Shown: piece after piece, positions 12,202 to 23,284 of the stretch
Numbering within the stretch: position 1 is the stretch's first letter
How the letters are laid out: every line of letters begins with the position of its first letter
Assembly (NCBI GenBank): GCA_037126765.1
Contig: JBBCBC010000049.1
Coordinates: 434,001 to 498,000, forward strand
DNA: 64,000 nucleotides
Reading direction: 5' to 3'
Origin: Stenogyne calaminthoides
Taxonomy: Eukaryota; Streptophyta; Magnoliopsida; Lamiales; Lamiaceae
Position numbers and translations under genes: made by a program
Notes under the pieces: model-generated
What the model was told of the DNA's origin: nothing
Databases searched by the model: none
Seen by the model: the letters and a program-made list of their open reading frames with translations, nothing else

Positions 12202-12281
12202 CTGCATATCATAAACATCGAGTTAAAGCTAGGTACTTCAAGATAACCCGACATAATGTATAATAAATGCGAAAAAGGTAC
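12202..12281 (-). other. Putative intron in the extra ORF, copy 1
   Basis: On the minus strand a GTACCTTTTTCGC donor follows TTAGCATTCTTG, and a TTATGATATGCAG acceptor precedes ATCGAGGCTCGG. Copy 2 has the equivalent GTAACTTTGC...GATATCAG/ACTAGAGGCTCAG at 50,283-50,356. The flanking sequence aligns at both ends. Without transcripts this remains a prediction. Confidence 0.45.
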
Positions 12282-12870
12282 CAAGAATGCTAACTTGATG
12301 CGAGGTTGTCGATATCGATTGGTTCAAAGATCGATATATGTCCCCATCTGACTCTCAATTTCATTCTCTTTCTCAGTATCTATCTGAGGTTCCTTCTCCT
12401 TCTCAGATTTCTTTTCTGCATCATCTCCCTTATCCTTATCTTTATTTTGATCATGGGAGCTGGAAGCATCAACTCCTTCAGTAGCTTTCTTTTCAGCTAG
12501 CTTCTTTTTCACTAATTCATCAAAATCGGCTGACTTTCATTCTCACTTGGTTTTTCCGAAACACGAGAATTGATCGAGTATTTGTCTCGCATTCCACCAC
12601 TCTTCTCCTCTGTAGATGAAGCAATGTTCAAAGATCTCCGGTGTGTTTGATTGAGAATATACATCGTGGTTCTCGAGTTCGAAGAACATATCGACGGTCG
12701 GGATAGGCATTATTTCAGTATCTATCTAAGATGAACCGTTCCCCCTTGCTTCGCCATTCAGCCTCTTCGGCTTCTCCCTCCTTCAATCTTGGGCTTTCAG
12801 AAGTAGTAGATTCAGAGTGTATGAGTTCTAGAGCTGATGGATCTAGAAATGGTTCATTCAGAAGCGCATC

Positions 12871-14587
12871 TGTGAGGTCCCGATTAAAACTGATTTTGCG
12901 CGTGCGGAAGCGAAACATGACATGATGCATATAAAACAGGGGTGAGGGAATGGTGATAGCAAAATTTTCGCTTTTAAGAACATGTGTGTTGTTTTGCTTG
13001 TAACTGAATGCATATGACAAGTATAAACATAAAGCAGTAAAGAACACACGATATTTTATAATGGTTTGGACGAAACCCGTCCTACATCCACTCTTCCCTT
13101 AACACAGGGGCACCTTAACCGAACTTAACCTGCGGGACTTATACCCCTCACGGGATGGCCGAGATGTTTAACGAGTTCGCACTCAAGCGGGACTTATCTC
13201 CCTTACGGGATTGCCGATAGATGTTTACCGAGTTCACACTCAAGCGGGACTTATCTCCCTCACGGGATTGCCGATAGATGTTTCCGGGAGTTCACACTCA
13301 CCTAACAATCTTAACCTAACTTTGAGTTTGGGTAAAGGTTTGTTTGGTTTCCAACTAGGTTGAGATTTTCCCTTACATTTTTGTTTAGCCTCGATCTTAA
13401 GGATGGGAAAATCTCTCTAAGCTAGGATATAACATTTGTGCTTAGATCTAGGGTAGAACACTCTTGAATATGTCGTGTATTTCTAGCTCTGTGTTCTATG
13501 GTGGGAATGCTTGAGTATATAGGATTGGGAGCACAATTCTGTTGAGCGTGCCTTTAGCCGGTGCTACAATCGAGGCCATATTCGGGACTCGCGATCATCG
13601 GCACACGACCTTGGGGGGGGCTGGTGGAACCCATATCTTTTTAGCTCTGTAGCATCGTTTGCTACATTCTCCATACTCTTCCACATTCATCCACACTTGA
13701 TAATGAAGGAAGAACTTGTATTTATAGTGTGGATTTGAATGTTACCGTTGGAGAGAATCACATTCAAATCCATACTACTCAGTAAGCTTCTTGTAGCTTT
13801 TTCGGGCTTGTCGTCTTCCTCTCATTGGTCCGTCCAAATTTGAATCTAATCGGCTATATTCTTGATTTCTTCCCGAGTCTCTAATATTTATATTCTTCAA
13901 GATCTTACGAGTCTCGGGATCTTGATTCTATCTCGAGCCTTATCGACCGGAGGTTCTTCAAGAACTTCATTGAGTCTCGAGTTCTTGATTGACGAGACTT
14001 CTCTTCAACGGACCTTATTCGATCAGTATCTTGACACTTTCGGGCTTCTCGAGTTACATTCTCGAGTTCGAGACATCGACCCTCAGTCACTTGACTAAAG
14101 CATATCGATTTCTTCTTTTCGATCGTCATTTCGTGATCAGATCAACATATCTTCAGGATCATCTCAGGATAGCATCAGGTCATCTGCATTAGGTTAGCAT
14201 ATCAGTTTATCATATCTGATCTCGATCACGTCGATCTCGTCGGTCTCATCTATTTCTTCTTATCTCGATCTCGATCGCGTCGATCTTGATCGATCTCTTT
14301 GCTCATCTTCTGATCTGCAACCTTCTCTTCTGATTTGTTGGCTTTAGCTTTTTCTTCACATCTGATTTGCACAGCTCATCAGCTGATTCCGGAACTCATC
14401 TGACTCATCTGATCTCGATCATTCTCGTCTGCAGCCTCATTTGATCTCGATCATCTTCTTCTGATTTCGTGAGTTCCCCCTCAATTTGTTCTTTCGTTCC
14501 CCCTTAACTTGTTATCTGTAAATTAGCTTGAATAACACAAGTTAATAATGTTTTGGCATAAATTATCAAAACTAAAATATCCCAACA
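12871..14587 (-). mobile_element. Solo LTR A, nested in the extra ORF of copy 1
   Basis: A 1,717-bp LTR ending ATATCCCAACA, flanked by the perfect 5-bp duplication GCATC (12,866-12,870 and 14,588-14,592). It resembles solo LTR B (18,186-19,741): shared ATGCATATAAAACAGGGGTG block, CATAAAGCAGTAAAGAACAC block and the end GTTCCCCCTCAATTTGTTC. A minus-strand TATAAATA box lies at 13,719-13,726. The TGTGAGG start has drifted from TGTTGG. Copy 2 lacks this insertion. Confidence 0.9.
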
Positions 14588-15627
14588 GCATCCAAGTTCA
14601 GCAATTCCTGAGGTTCAGACTGATCTGAAGTGTGAACAGGTCTTTCACTGGCCTCCTTCTCAGCAATAGATTGAAGCCTTCCGCGCTTCTGAGGAGCCAG
14701 TGCTTTCTTCTTCGGTTTCTCTCATTTCTCTCTTTTAATTTGCATCAGGGCTTTCCCCCTAGCTTGTCTGGCTTCTTCATCAGTTTCTTCTTCAGCAGTC
14801 TCCTCCTGAGACTCGGAGTTTTTCTCTTTCTTTCCTCTCAAAGTCTTCTTTGTTGGTTTGAACATGATTTTTGACTTTGGAAAGGAAGTGGAATCGGCAA
14901 AGATGTCCTCATCTTCTCTGCACATTTTCAAGATAAATGCAATCTTGGTTGCATGTAGAATATTTCCTTTGATAACTACAGAGACATTCACCTTCTGAAT
15001 TTGTTTTGCTTGATCACTCACCACCTTGATCAAATAGTGCAACCAATTGAATGTCGTGGAAGGTGAATCTTCAATCGCCTCCATTAACCTTAACTTAGGC
15101 GTGCTTATTTGTTCAAAACTACCAGATCTACTCATGATGCATTTGCTTACAATATCCAACAATACTCAATATTTAGGCTTCAAATGCCTCTTATTCAGAG
15201 TAGCTTCAAACTTTACTGGATGCTCAGTAATTTTATCCAAATATTCTTGTTCCCTACCCATCATGTATACCGTAGGGTCTTCACCTCTATCACTTAACTC
15301 ATATATGGCATTTAGATTCTTAGGAATAATATATAATTCCCTAACAAAATCCACATATTTCGAACCATTCTCTAAATCTAGATCAGAATCCGAGATTCTA
15401 TGCAATTCTCATCATCTAAGCTGCATATTAGAGATAAACTCAACTACCTCTTTCGTGATATTAGGCCCTCTGGTTGATTCGAGACCGTGCATATAAGCTT
15501 TGCCAAACGAACCATATGCAACGCCTCCTCCTCATGAGTTGCATTGGACGAGCTTTCTAGAGGAAACGACATATTCGTACCAAGGTTTATTGGAAATGGC
15601 TAGTTTGTCGTATACAGAAAGTGTCAT

Positions 15628-16315
15628 TTTTGGAGAATTTCTGGTGAAGGGTTTTGAGATAGGTGAAAATTTATGGGCAATCGAGTGTTTCGAAGCAGAG
15701 TGTTTGTGAAGATGAAGGTTTTTTGGAATAGGGCTTTGAAAGAAAATTTTCCAATGGATATGGAATTTTGATTTATGGAAAATCGCATAGATGAAGAAAT
15801 CGACGGTTGAGATTAAAAACCGACTAAAATGGGTATATGAAAGGACGATTTCGCAAATACTAAGCCACCAATTTATCCCTATTGGTGATTAATGAACAGT
15901 GCATTTAATTTATCGTTCTGCGGACCATTGACTTTCCTCGTTGATTTCAAAGGTCCTGCCAAATTATTTCTTCAGGTGTTTTGTCATTTATTACCAATGA
16001 TTACTGAGATTCAGTTAGACAATAAATGTGTTGCATGAGTCAATACTTCTTTAGACTAATTTTCTCCATCGGTCTTCTCGAAGTTTTGACCTTGATAAAA
16101 TGTCAAGATAATATCGAGTAATCGATCTTCGTGATAACCGAGTTTCCCAAGACTCGGTGTTCAAGATTTCAATTTTATCCCGAGTTTTTCAAAGAAAAAA
16201 CGAGAAAACTTCATGCATCCGAAAACCTTCAATTTTTTGATTTGCTTGATTGACGGATCAACATACCTAATTCAACTAATAGTTCACGAAATCTTGATTC
16301 AAAGAAAAGGTTTAG
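15628..16315 (-). other. Spacer between RNase H and the extra ORF
   Basis: AT-rich, without convincing coding potential on either strand. It would be the intergenic leader for the extra ORF. It matches 52,181-52,852 in copy 2 (shared ATTAATCGG, AATAAATGTGTTGCATG-like and TTCATGCATCCGA blocks). Confidence 0.5.
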
Positions 16316-17875
16316 TCAAGATGTCGGCTCTCTCATTTTATCAAGATGAATTTTCTCCATTATGATGTCTTTCTTCTCAACATGATCTCTGATGAAGTGA
16401 TGTCTGATATCAACATGCTTACATCTGGTGTGCAATACCGGATTTTGTGTAATAGCAATTGCACTATTATTATCACAAAATATAGGTAGTTCATTGGCTA
16501 TAATCTTATAATCCCTTAATTGTTGTCTGAGCCAAAGAATCTGTGCACAACAGCTTCCTGCAGCCATGTATTCAGCTTCAGTAGTACTGGTTGCTACTGA
16601 GGTTTGTTTATTTGAAAACCATGATATCAGTTTACTTCCAAGAAATTGACAAGTTCCTGTGGTAGACTTCCTGTCAATTCTACATCCTCCATAATCAACA
16701 TCTGAATAACCAGTTAATTCAAGGTTATTATCAGCTGGATACCATAATCCTCTATTCACAGTGCCTTTAAGATATTTCAGAATCTTTTTGGCAGCCTCCA
16801 TGTGACTAGCCTTAGGATTAGGTTGGTATCTTGCACATATCCCAACAGCAAATGTTATATCAGGCCTACTTGCTGTGAGATATAGCAGTGATCCGATGAT
16901 CCCTCTATAATCAGTGTGATTTACTGATTTGCCTTCAGGACCAGGATCCATCTTGTAGTTAGTATTCATAGGAATTCTAACTGTATTGCAATTCTATACA
17001 CCATACTTTGCAATAAGATCTCTGGTGTATTTTGCTTGATTGATGAAAATTCCTTCCTTAGTTTGTTTCACCTGACGTCCAAGAAAGAAATTCATCTCCC
17101 CCATCATTGACATCTCAAACTTTCCTTTCATCAGGGTAGAAAACTTTTCACACAGCTGATGATTTGGAGATCCAAATATGATGTCATCTACATAAATCTG
17201 AACAAGTAAGATGTCTTTCCCATCTTCTATCCTGAACAGAGTCCTATCAACAGTTCCTTTGATAAAACCATGGTCAGTAAGAAACTGAGAAAGGGTATCA
17301 TACCATGCTCGGGGTGCTTGCTTAAGACCATACAAGGCTTTTCTGAGCCTGTAAACTTGGCCATTCTGTCTGAAACCAGGAGGTTGTTCCACATAAACCT
17401 CTTCCTTAAGCACACCATTCAGAAATGCGCTTTTCACATCCATCCGATAGACTGTGAATTTCATGTGGGCAGCATATGCAAGAAACAATCTGATGGCTTC
17501 TAGTCTTGCAACAGGTGCAAAGGTTTCATCATAATTCAAGCCTTCTTCTTGGGAATAACCTTGTGCAACTAGCCTTGCCTTGTTTCTCACAATGTTGTTG
17601 TTTTCATCTCTCTTATTCTTGAACACCCACTTAGTTCCAATCACATTGTGTCTCTTAGGTATATCCACTAGCTCTCAAACTTCATTCCTTGAGAACTGAT
17701 TCAGCTCTTCTTGCATAGCAGTAATCCAAAATGAATCTTGTAGAACTTCTTCAATCTCAGTAGGTTCTTTTTCAGATAGGAAGCAGCAGAACAAAGCACT
17801 TTCTCCATGGAACCTTCTTGTTTTGACACCATTTGATAGATCACCCACAATATGACTTATAGGATGACTATCCAA
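16316..17875 (-). pseudogene. Copia reverse transcriptase and RNase H, copy 1
   Basis: The best preserved coding region of the window. RT (17,875-16,994) begins in the SHPISHIVGDLSNGV region typical of SIRE-type pol. It continues through VIGTKWVFKNKRDENN, KARLVAQGYSQ, YRMDVKSAFLNG (first catalytic Asp), YGLKQAPRAWYD and the catalytic QIYVDDIIFG. RNase H (16,969-16,316) follows after one frame break near 16,980: GSLLYLTASRPDITFAVG, GYSDVDYGG, STTEAEYMAAGSCCAQ and CDNNSAIAI, with catalytic Asp, Glu and Asp present. Together these copy the RNA into DNA and remove the template. A stop near 17,674 and the frame break make it a pseudogene as read, though both could be sequencing errors. The upstream part of pol continues across solo LTR B. 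Confidence 0.93.
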
Positions 17876-18185
17876 CCATTTTCTCCTGGATGTTCCCCCT
17901 TCAGTAGTATCCTCAACATCAGTAAAATGTTAGGTTAGGGTAGTTCATTAAATTGGGGAATTCGAAAAGGAGAAAGAGAATCATCTTCCTCGAGGGAAAA
18001 TTCCAACGAGAAAGAGAATCATTTGTTCCATTGGTTGATAGAAATTCCATTGAACATCTTCATCGACATTACATACCGAGTCCGAATCGGAGACATTTGT
18101 TCCCCATTGGTTGATAGATCCATCCTGAGTCTCACCATCCTGAGTTTTTCCATCCTGAACTTCTTTGTCTGAGTCTGATTCACTC

Positions 18186-19741
18186 TGTTGGCCCCGGTGA
18201 AAAACCCATGAAATGCGGAAAAATCATGTAATGCATATAAAACAGGGGTGAGGACAGAGTGATTCCAATTTTTTGCTTTTTAAATCTATGTGTGTTTTGC
18301 TTATAATCAACTGCATATGGCAAGTAAGAACATAAAGCAGTAAAGAACACACGATTTTATAGTGGTTCGGAGTCCAACTCCTACATCCACTCTTCCCTAT
18401 CATCAGGGGCACCAACTTAACCAATCGGACTTAGTTTAACGTGTTAGTCCAACACCCAACAGATGTTTACCGAGTTCACACTCAAAGCGGGACTTATCAC
18501 CCTCAAGGGATCGCTTTACCCTCCCTTTCGGGATTGCTAGATGTTTACAGGAGTTCACACTCACCTACAAACTTATCCTACCAAACCGATTTGGGTAAGG
18601 TTTGTTTGGTTTTCAACTAGGTTGAGATTTTCCTTACATTTGTTTAGCCTCAATGCTAAGGATGGGAAAATCTCTCTAAGCTAGGATATTACATTTGTGC
18701 TTAGATCTAGGGTAGAACACTCTTGAATATATGCGTGTATTTCTTGCTCAGTGTTCTATGGTGGAAATGCTAGATGATTTGGCTTGATGGGTGTTTCACG
18801 CATATTTCCACACTTAAAAATGAAGGAAGAACTTGTATTTATAGTGTGGATTTGAATGTTACCGTTGGATGGAGTCACATTCAAATCCATACTATTTTTG
18901 TAGCTTTTTTGCGACTTTTTCGGGCTTGTTGTCTTCCTCTCGTTGGTCCGCGTCATTTGAATTCTAACGGTTTATAATCTTGATTTCTTACGAGTTTGGG
19001 ATCTTGATTCTCTCGAGTCTTGAGTTTATCCGAGTCTTGAGTTTATCGAGCCTTCGAGGTTTATCGAGTCTTTTAGGTTTATCGAGCCTTGAGTTTATCT
19101 CGAGCCTTGAGTTTATCGAGCCTTGATTTCTTGATAACTTCTTGAGTCTCAGGTTTCTTGATTCAGCGAGACTTTTCTTGGCCGGACCTTATGCGATCGG
19201 GCATCTCGACACTCGAGCTTGCGAGTTCGGCTCTTGAATTCAGGCATCACGATCCTCAGTCACATTTACTTCATCGACCCTCGTGTCACTTGACTCGTTA
19301 TATCGATTTCTTCTTTTGATCCGATCATTTCGACCGATCGATCAACACATCTTCAGATCAACATATCAGGATAACATCAAGTCAGTACATCAGGGTTAGC
19401 ATATCGGGGTTATCATATCGATCTCGATCACGTCGATCTTGATCAGTCTCATCTCCTTCATTTTCCGATCCGCAACCTTCTCCGACGATTTCTTTGGTTT
19501 TAGCTTTTCTTCACATTTGATTTGCACAGCTCATCAGTTAACTCGGAACTCATCTAACTCATCCGATCTTGATCATTCTCGTCTATAGCCTTGTCTAATC
19601 TTGATCATCTTCTTCTGACTTCGTGAGTTCCCCCTCAATTTGTTCTTTCGTTCCCCCTCAACTTGTTATCTGTAAATTAGCTTGAATAACACAAGTTGAT
19701 AAAGTTTTAGCATAATTCATCAAAACTAAAATATCCCAACA
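18186..19741 (-). mobile_element. Solo LTR B, nested in pol of copy 1
   Basis: A 1,556-bp LTR, TGTTGGCCCCGGTG to ATATCCCAACA, flanked by the perfect duplication CACTC (18,181-18,185 and 19,742-19,746). Same family as solo LTR A, with a minus-strand TATAAATA at 18,836-18,843. It separates the integrase C-terminal region (19,742 upward) from the linker to RT, so the polyprotein of copy 1 cannot be read through. Confidence 0.93.
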
Positions 19742-20800
19742 CACTCCATTCATAGAAAGTGACTGACTTCTTCTTTTCAGGTTCAGAGGATGTTTTATCA
19801 TTCTTTTTTAGGCTAAGTCTGGTGATTCTCTTGATCATTTCTCCTGAGTCATGTTCCTGTTTCTTCTGAACACAAGTGGATTCATCAAAAACAACATGAG
19901 GTGTTTCTTCCACAATAAGAGTCCTACAGTTGTAAACTCTGAAGGCTTTACTGACTTCAGAATATCCTAAGAATATCCCTTCATCAGCTTTGCTATCAAA
20001 AGTTTTCAACTGATCTTTACCATTATTGTGTATGAAACACTTGCAACCAAACACACGAAAGAAAGAAACAATATGCTTCCTTTCATTCCATAGCTCATAT
20101 GGAGTTTTTCCTTGGTTCTTGGTCAGCATGGATCTGTTTTGAGAGTAGCATCGCGGTGTTGATAACCCGACCCAAAATCTCTTAGGAATATCAACTTCAA
20201 AGAATCATTGTCCTTGCGAACTTCTTTTCGAGTCCTATTTCTTCTTTTCAAAGAACACCATTCATTTGTGGGGTCCTTGCGGTGATGTTTCATGAGCTAT
20301 TCCATTTCTTTGCACAATAATTAGATATGATATGATTGATAAACTCAGTTCCTTTATCTGATCTGATTTTGACCACACTCAGATTCTTTTCAGTACTGAG
20401 CCTTTTCAGTAGTTCAGGTAGTTTTGTCTGAGTCTCTTTCTTACTGAGTAAGAATATGACCCATGTGTATCTAGAGTAGTCATCAACTACCACAAGTGTG
20501 TATTTTTACGCCATTAGTACTCACGGTGTTCTTTGGACCAAAGAGATCCATACGTAATATTTGTAGTATTCTATCAATAGAAACATCTACTTTGCTTTTG
20601 AAAGATGCTCGATTTGTTTTCCTTTTCGACAAGCATCACATACATGATCTTTCTTGAACACTTCATTGGGTAACCCCTTACAAGTGCTAATCTTGCAAGT
20701 TTGTTGAGTTTTGAAGTTTAAGTGATTCATTCTTTTGTGCCACAACCAACCGGGTATCGATTGGAACTTTTTGCAACCAAACATGTATCTTTAGGAGTTG
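19742..20800 (-). pseudogene. Copia integrase, copy 1
   Basis: Order on the minus strand: the GAG-pre-integrase HHCC zinc finger (WLWHKRMNHLNF ... VCDACRKGKQ, 20,784-20,587), the catalytic core with VVDDYSRYTWVIF (first Asp) and IRSDKGTEF (second Asp) at 20,493-20,290, and the C-terminal part (GKTPYELWNERKH, FRVFGCKCFIHN, EGIFLGYS) at 20,129-19,742. Integrase joins the element's DNA to the chromosome. The stretch 20,130-20,290, where the catalytic Glu belongs, is scrambled by small indels. The solo LTR follows after SVTFYEWS. Confidence 0.9.
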
Positions 20801-21411
20801 AACTCCAATCAGCAAGATACACATTTCCTTTTCTAGTACCAGTCAGTAAAATTTTCTGTGAAGTATTGTCTTTTACATAACATAAGTTATTTGAGAACTC
20901 AACACTGAATCCTTTGTCACAGAATTGACTGATAGAAAGCAAGTTATGCTTTAGACCAGACACATATGAAACACCATGGATATGAACAGAGTCAACTTCA
21001 AGATTTCCATATCCTTCAGTTTGTCCTTTGGAATTGTCTCCAAATGTGATCTGAGGGCCTTTTTGCTCAACATAGTCAGTGATTAGTTGCTTATATCCTG
21101 TCATATGTCTTGAACATCCTTTGTCCGGATACCATCTGGCCGAGAGCCAATTCATTTCCACTCATCGTCTTTATGTTGTTTTCATTATTTCAATGCTTCT
21201 TTTCCTTCATCTGAAAACCAGATCAGTTCTTAGGTACCCATTTGGTGTAGGGTCCTACCAGGTTAGCTGTACCTTTTGGAACCCAAATCTGCCTAACAAC
21301 TCTAATTACTTTAGAGTGGCTGATTTGTCTCCCATAAACATCTACATACACATTCACCACCCTAGGAGCCTTGGCGTTATCCGTGCATGAGTGCGGCCTT
21401 AGCATGAACAT
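20801..21411 (-). pseudogene. Copia aspartic protease, copy 1, altered active site
   Basis: The frame at 21,161-20,727 reads WYPDKGCSRHMTG, then ITFGDNSKGQTEGYGNLEVD and VSYVSGLKHNLLSISQFCDKGF, the usual copia protease followed by the start of the integrase zinc-finger region. The family's active site is D-S/T-G in WYxDSGCSRHMTG; here the middle residue is Lys. Either the enzyme is inactive or this is a base-calling problem at a CAG site. Upstream (21,223-21,411) lies IRVVRQIWVPKGTANLVGPYTKWVPKN, a linker typical of SIRE-type pol. Confidence 0.85.
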
Positions 21412-22465
21412 GAGCCTTAGAGTTCTTCTTGGGTTCGGGGCCTTTTGTTCAAGTGCCTTAGCTTTTGTGCGGTGGTCTCTGTCTCTGTGACTTGGGTTAG
21501 AAACCTTTACCCTTAGGCAAGTGGGGTTTAGGTTGCTGTCTTTGAAATTGGGGTCTTTTCAAGATGTCGAGGACTTGGTCTTTTCGGTTGAGAATATCTC
21601 TCTTTGAGTGTTTCTCTTCGAAAAATTCCTCGATGGTTCGGTCTTGAGATCTCTTTAGGTTGGTATTCTTGGCCGAGGCTTTGAAAGCATCGGCTTTGAA
21701 AATTTCCTCTTGAGTGTTCGGGGTTTTCTAGCCTTTTCCCGAGGTTTGGGCTTTCTTACGAACCTTGGTTTTTCTGAAACCATAGGTCCTTTACCCTTGT
21801 CTAAAACTCGGGGCGGTTCTTGAGAAGAAGATTAGATGCCATTGGTTTAACAAAGATGACCTTGGTGCTTCTAGAAGCGAAGATTCGAGAAGACCTTGTG
21901 AAGTCCCCCCGGAATGTATCCCAATCCGGCTTTTTATAGTTGCGGTGTCTTTGATAACTCGAATTTCATCTATCACTTTTAGATGCGAGAATTCAATAGA
22001 GCTAACTTTCTCTGCAAGACTATCCTCACATTTCTTTAGAGTTTCATGCTTCTCAAAGAGGTCATTGAACTCGGTTACGATAAAATTTGAATCTCTTTAG
22101 TGGATTTCTCTAATTTTCCATTCGGGATCTCTATCATCTTCTCTTTTTATGAGAGTTGTACTTTTCGAACATCCGGTTCATCATAGTTCCCATCAATTGA
22201 GAAGTGATCTCGGCATTTTTAAGTCTTTCCACTTGATTCTCGTGATCGGTTCCTTGTTACGCTCTTGAGTTTCGATGAGTAGTTCTTGTGACCTGAGAAT
22301 AGTCCTTCATAAGATTCTCAAACGAATCCATCGGTCAAATTTATTGCATTTCTGAGTTGAACTTGAGAACTCATGTGCTTGTGTAGGAGCAACAACGAGA
22401 GATAGAAGAATTTACCTCCTCCTGACCCATAAGACGACATCATCACATCCTTTATGCGAAAAATT
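21412..22465 (-). pseudogene. Gag-pol linker of copy 1, frames disrupted
   Basis: Homologous to 55,900-56,980 in copy 2. Short Lys/Ser-rich and coiled-coil-like fragments can be read in all three minus frames, but no frame stays open. Small indels next to TCGAG/TCGG are frequent. It should connect the gag zinc knuckle to the protease. Confidence 0.6.
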
Positions 22466-23284
22466 TCATCGAGGAACTGGAACCTTCTTGGAATGTTCTT
22501 CCTCTTCTGCAATCATAACTTTCTTGCTGGAGATCTTCCCGTCACTCTTGGCTTGTCTCTCCTTTCTTTCTTTAGCACTCAGCTCAGGACAATCATATTG
22601 AAAGTGACCTTTCTTCTGACAGTTGTAGCATCTGTTGGTATCATCATCCTGATCACTATCCTCCTTGGTCTTGGAGTCCTTCTTCTTGGATGAGGATCCT
22701 TCAGCTTTCTGGTCCTTTCTTTTCTCAGTGTATCTGTCCTCAGCTTCTGAGTCTCTCTTGTACCTGTGATTCCTGTAATATTTCTTATATTTTCCATATC
22801 TTCTATTGAGTCTTTCAAACCTCCTTGCCATCAGTACTAGCTTATCCTCCTGCTCATCTTGATTTTTGGCAAGTGAGTTCTTAGACTCTCTAGACTTACA
22901 TGATTTCTCTTTGGCTTTGAAAGCCACATTCTTGCTAGATGAAGAATCATCTTTGCTGTCAGATTTCTTAGTTTTCTTGTCAATCACAAACTCATAAGCT
23001 TTCAGTTAAGAGAAAACTTGTTGATATGGCATGGAATCAATATTTTTGGTGTTTTCAATCACCACAGCATGTATATCCCATTTCTTAGATAATCCTCTAA
23101 GATTTTTCAGTGTCACTTCTCTCTGTGGGTATCTTTTCCCAAGAGCACTCAGATCATTCATGATGCTAGTGAATCTGACCTCAAGTTTGTCAATGGATTC
23201 ACTATCTTCCATTTCAAAGCTATCAAACTTTCCAATAGCAACAGAAAGTTTGTTTTCCTTAATATGATATGTGCCTTGACACAT
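22466..23284 (-). pseudogene. Gag (capsid C-terminal part and zinc knuckle), copy 1
   Basis: Frames 23,284-23,006 and 22,987-22,466 encode the C-terminal half of a copia Gag: a capsid segment (NKLSVAIGKFDSFEMEDSES, LRGLSKKWD), a Lys-rich linker, and the CCHC knuckle CYNCQKKGHFQYDCPE (Cys-X2-Cys-X4-His-X4-Cys, 22,586-22,630). Gag packages the element's RNA. The N-terminal roughly 115 residues present in copy 2 (57,745-58,091) are missing: the sequence jumps from GTGCCTTG at about 23,278 straight into the LTR. One stop (near 22,988-23,005) separates the two frames. Confidence 0.9.

Larger units (their letters stand above)
10553..15627 (-). pseudogene. Extra ORF downstream of pol (env-position, SIRE-type), copy 1
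   Basis: A minus-strand coding region between RNase H and the 3' LTR, starting near ATG at 15,627 (MTLSVYDKLAISNKPWYEY) and ending at the stop at 10,553 (EMPEDEVEED). Order: an N-terminal globular part (YVDFVRELYIIPKNLNAIYE, then LDIVSKCIMSRSGSFEQIS and FNWLHYLIKVVSDQ), like domains found in plant retrotransposon extra ORFs; a long Lys/Glu-rich, coiled-coil-prone middle; a heptad-like stretch around 11,735-12,094; and an acidic C-terminus. It is interrupted by solo LTR A (12,871-14,587), several stops and frameshifts, and a likely intron (12,202-12,281). I see no signal peptide or clear membrane segment, so calling it an envelope rests on position only. The homologue in copy 2 shows that it belongs to the family. 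Confidence 0.75.

Noticed and set aside
13862..14192. Overlapping ORFs of 67-78 residues inside solo LTR A
   Set aside because: They lie within LTR sequence rich in TCGATC/TCGAG runs and are not shared with solo LTR B.
10553..15627. Extra ORF as a true viral envelope gene
   Set aside because: No signal peptide, membrane segment or Cys pattern is visible; only the position resembles env.
16316..17875. Endogenous pararetrovirus RT
   Set aside because: RT with YVDD, integrase before RT, flanking LTRs, polypurine tract and 5-bp target duplications identify Ty1/copia.
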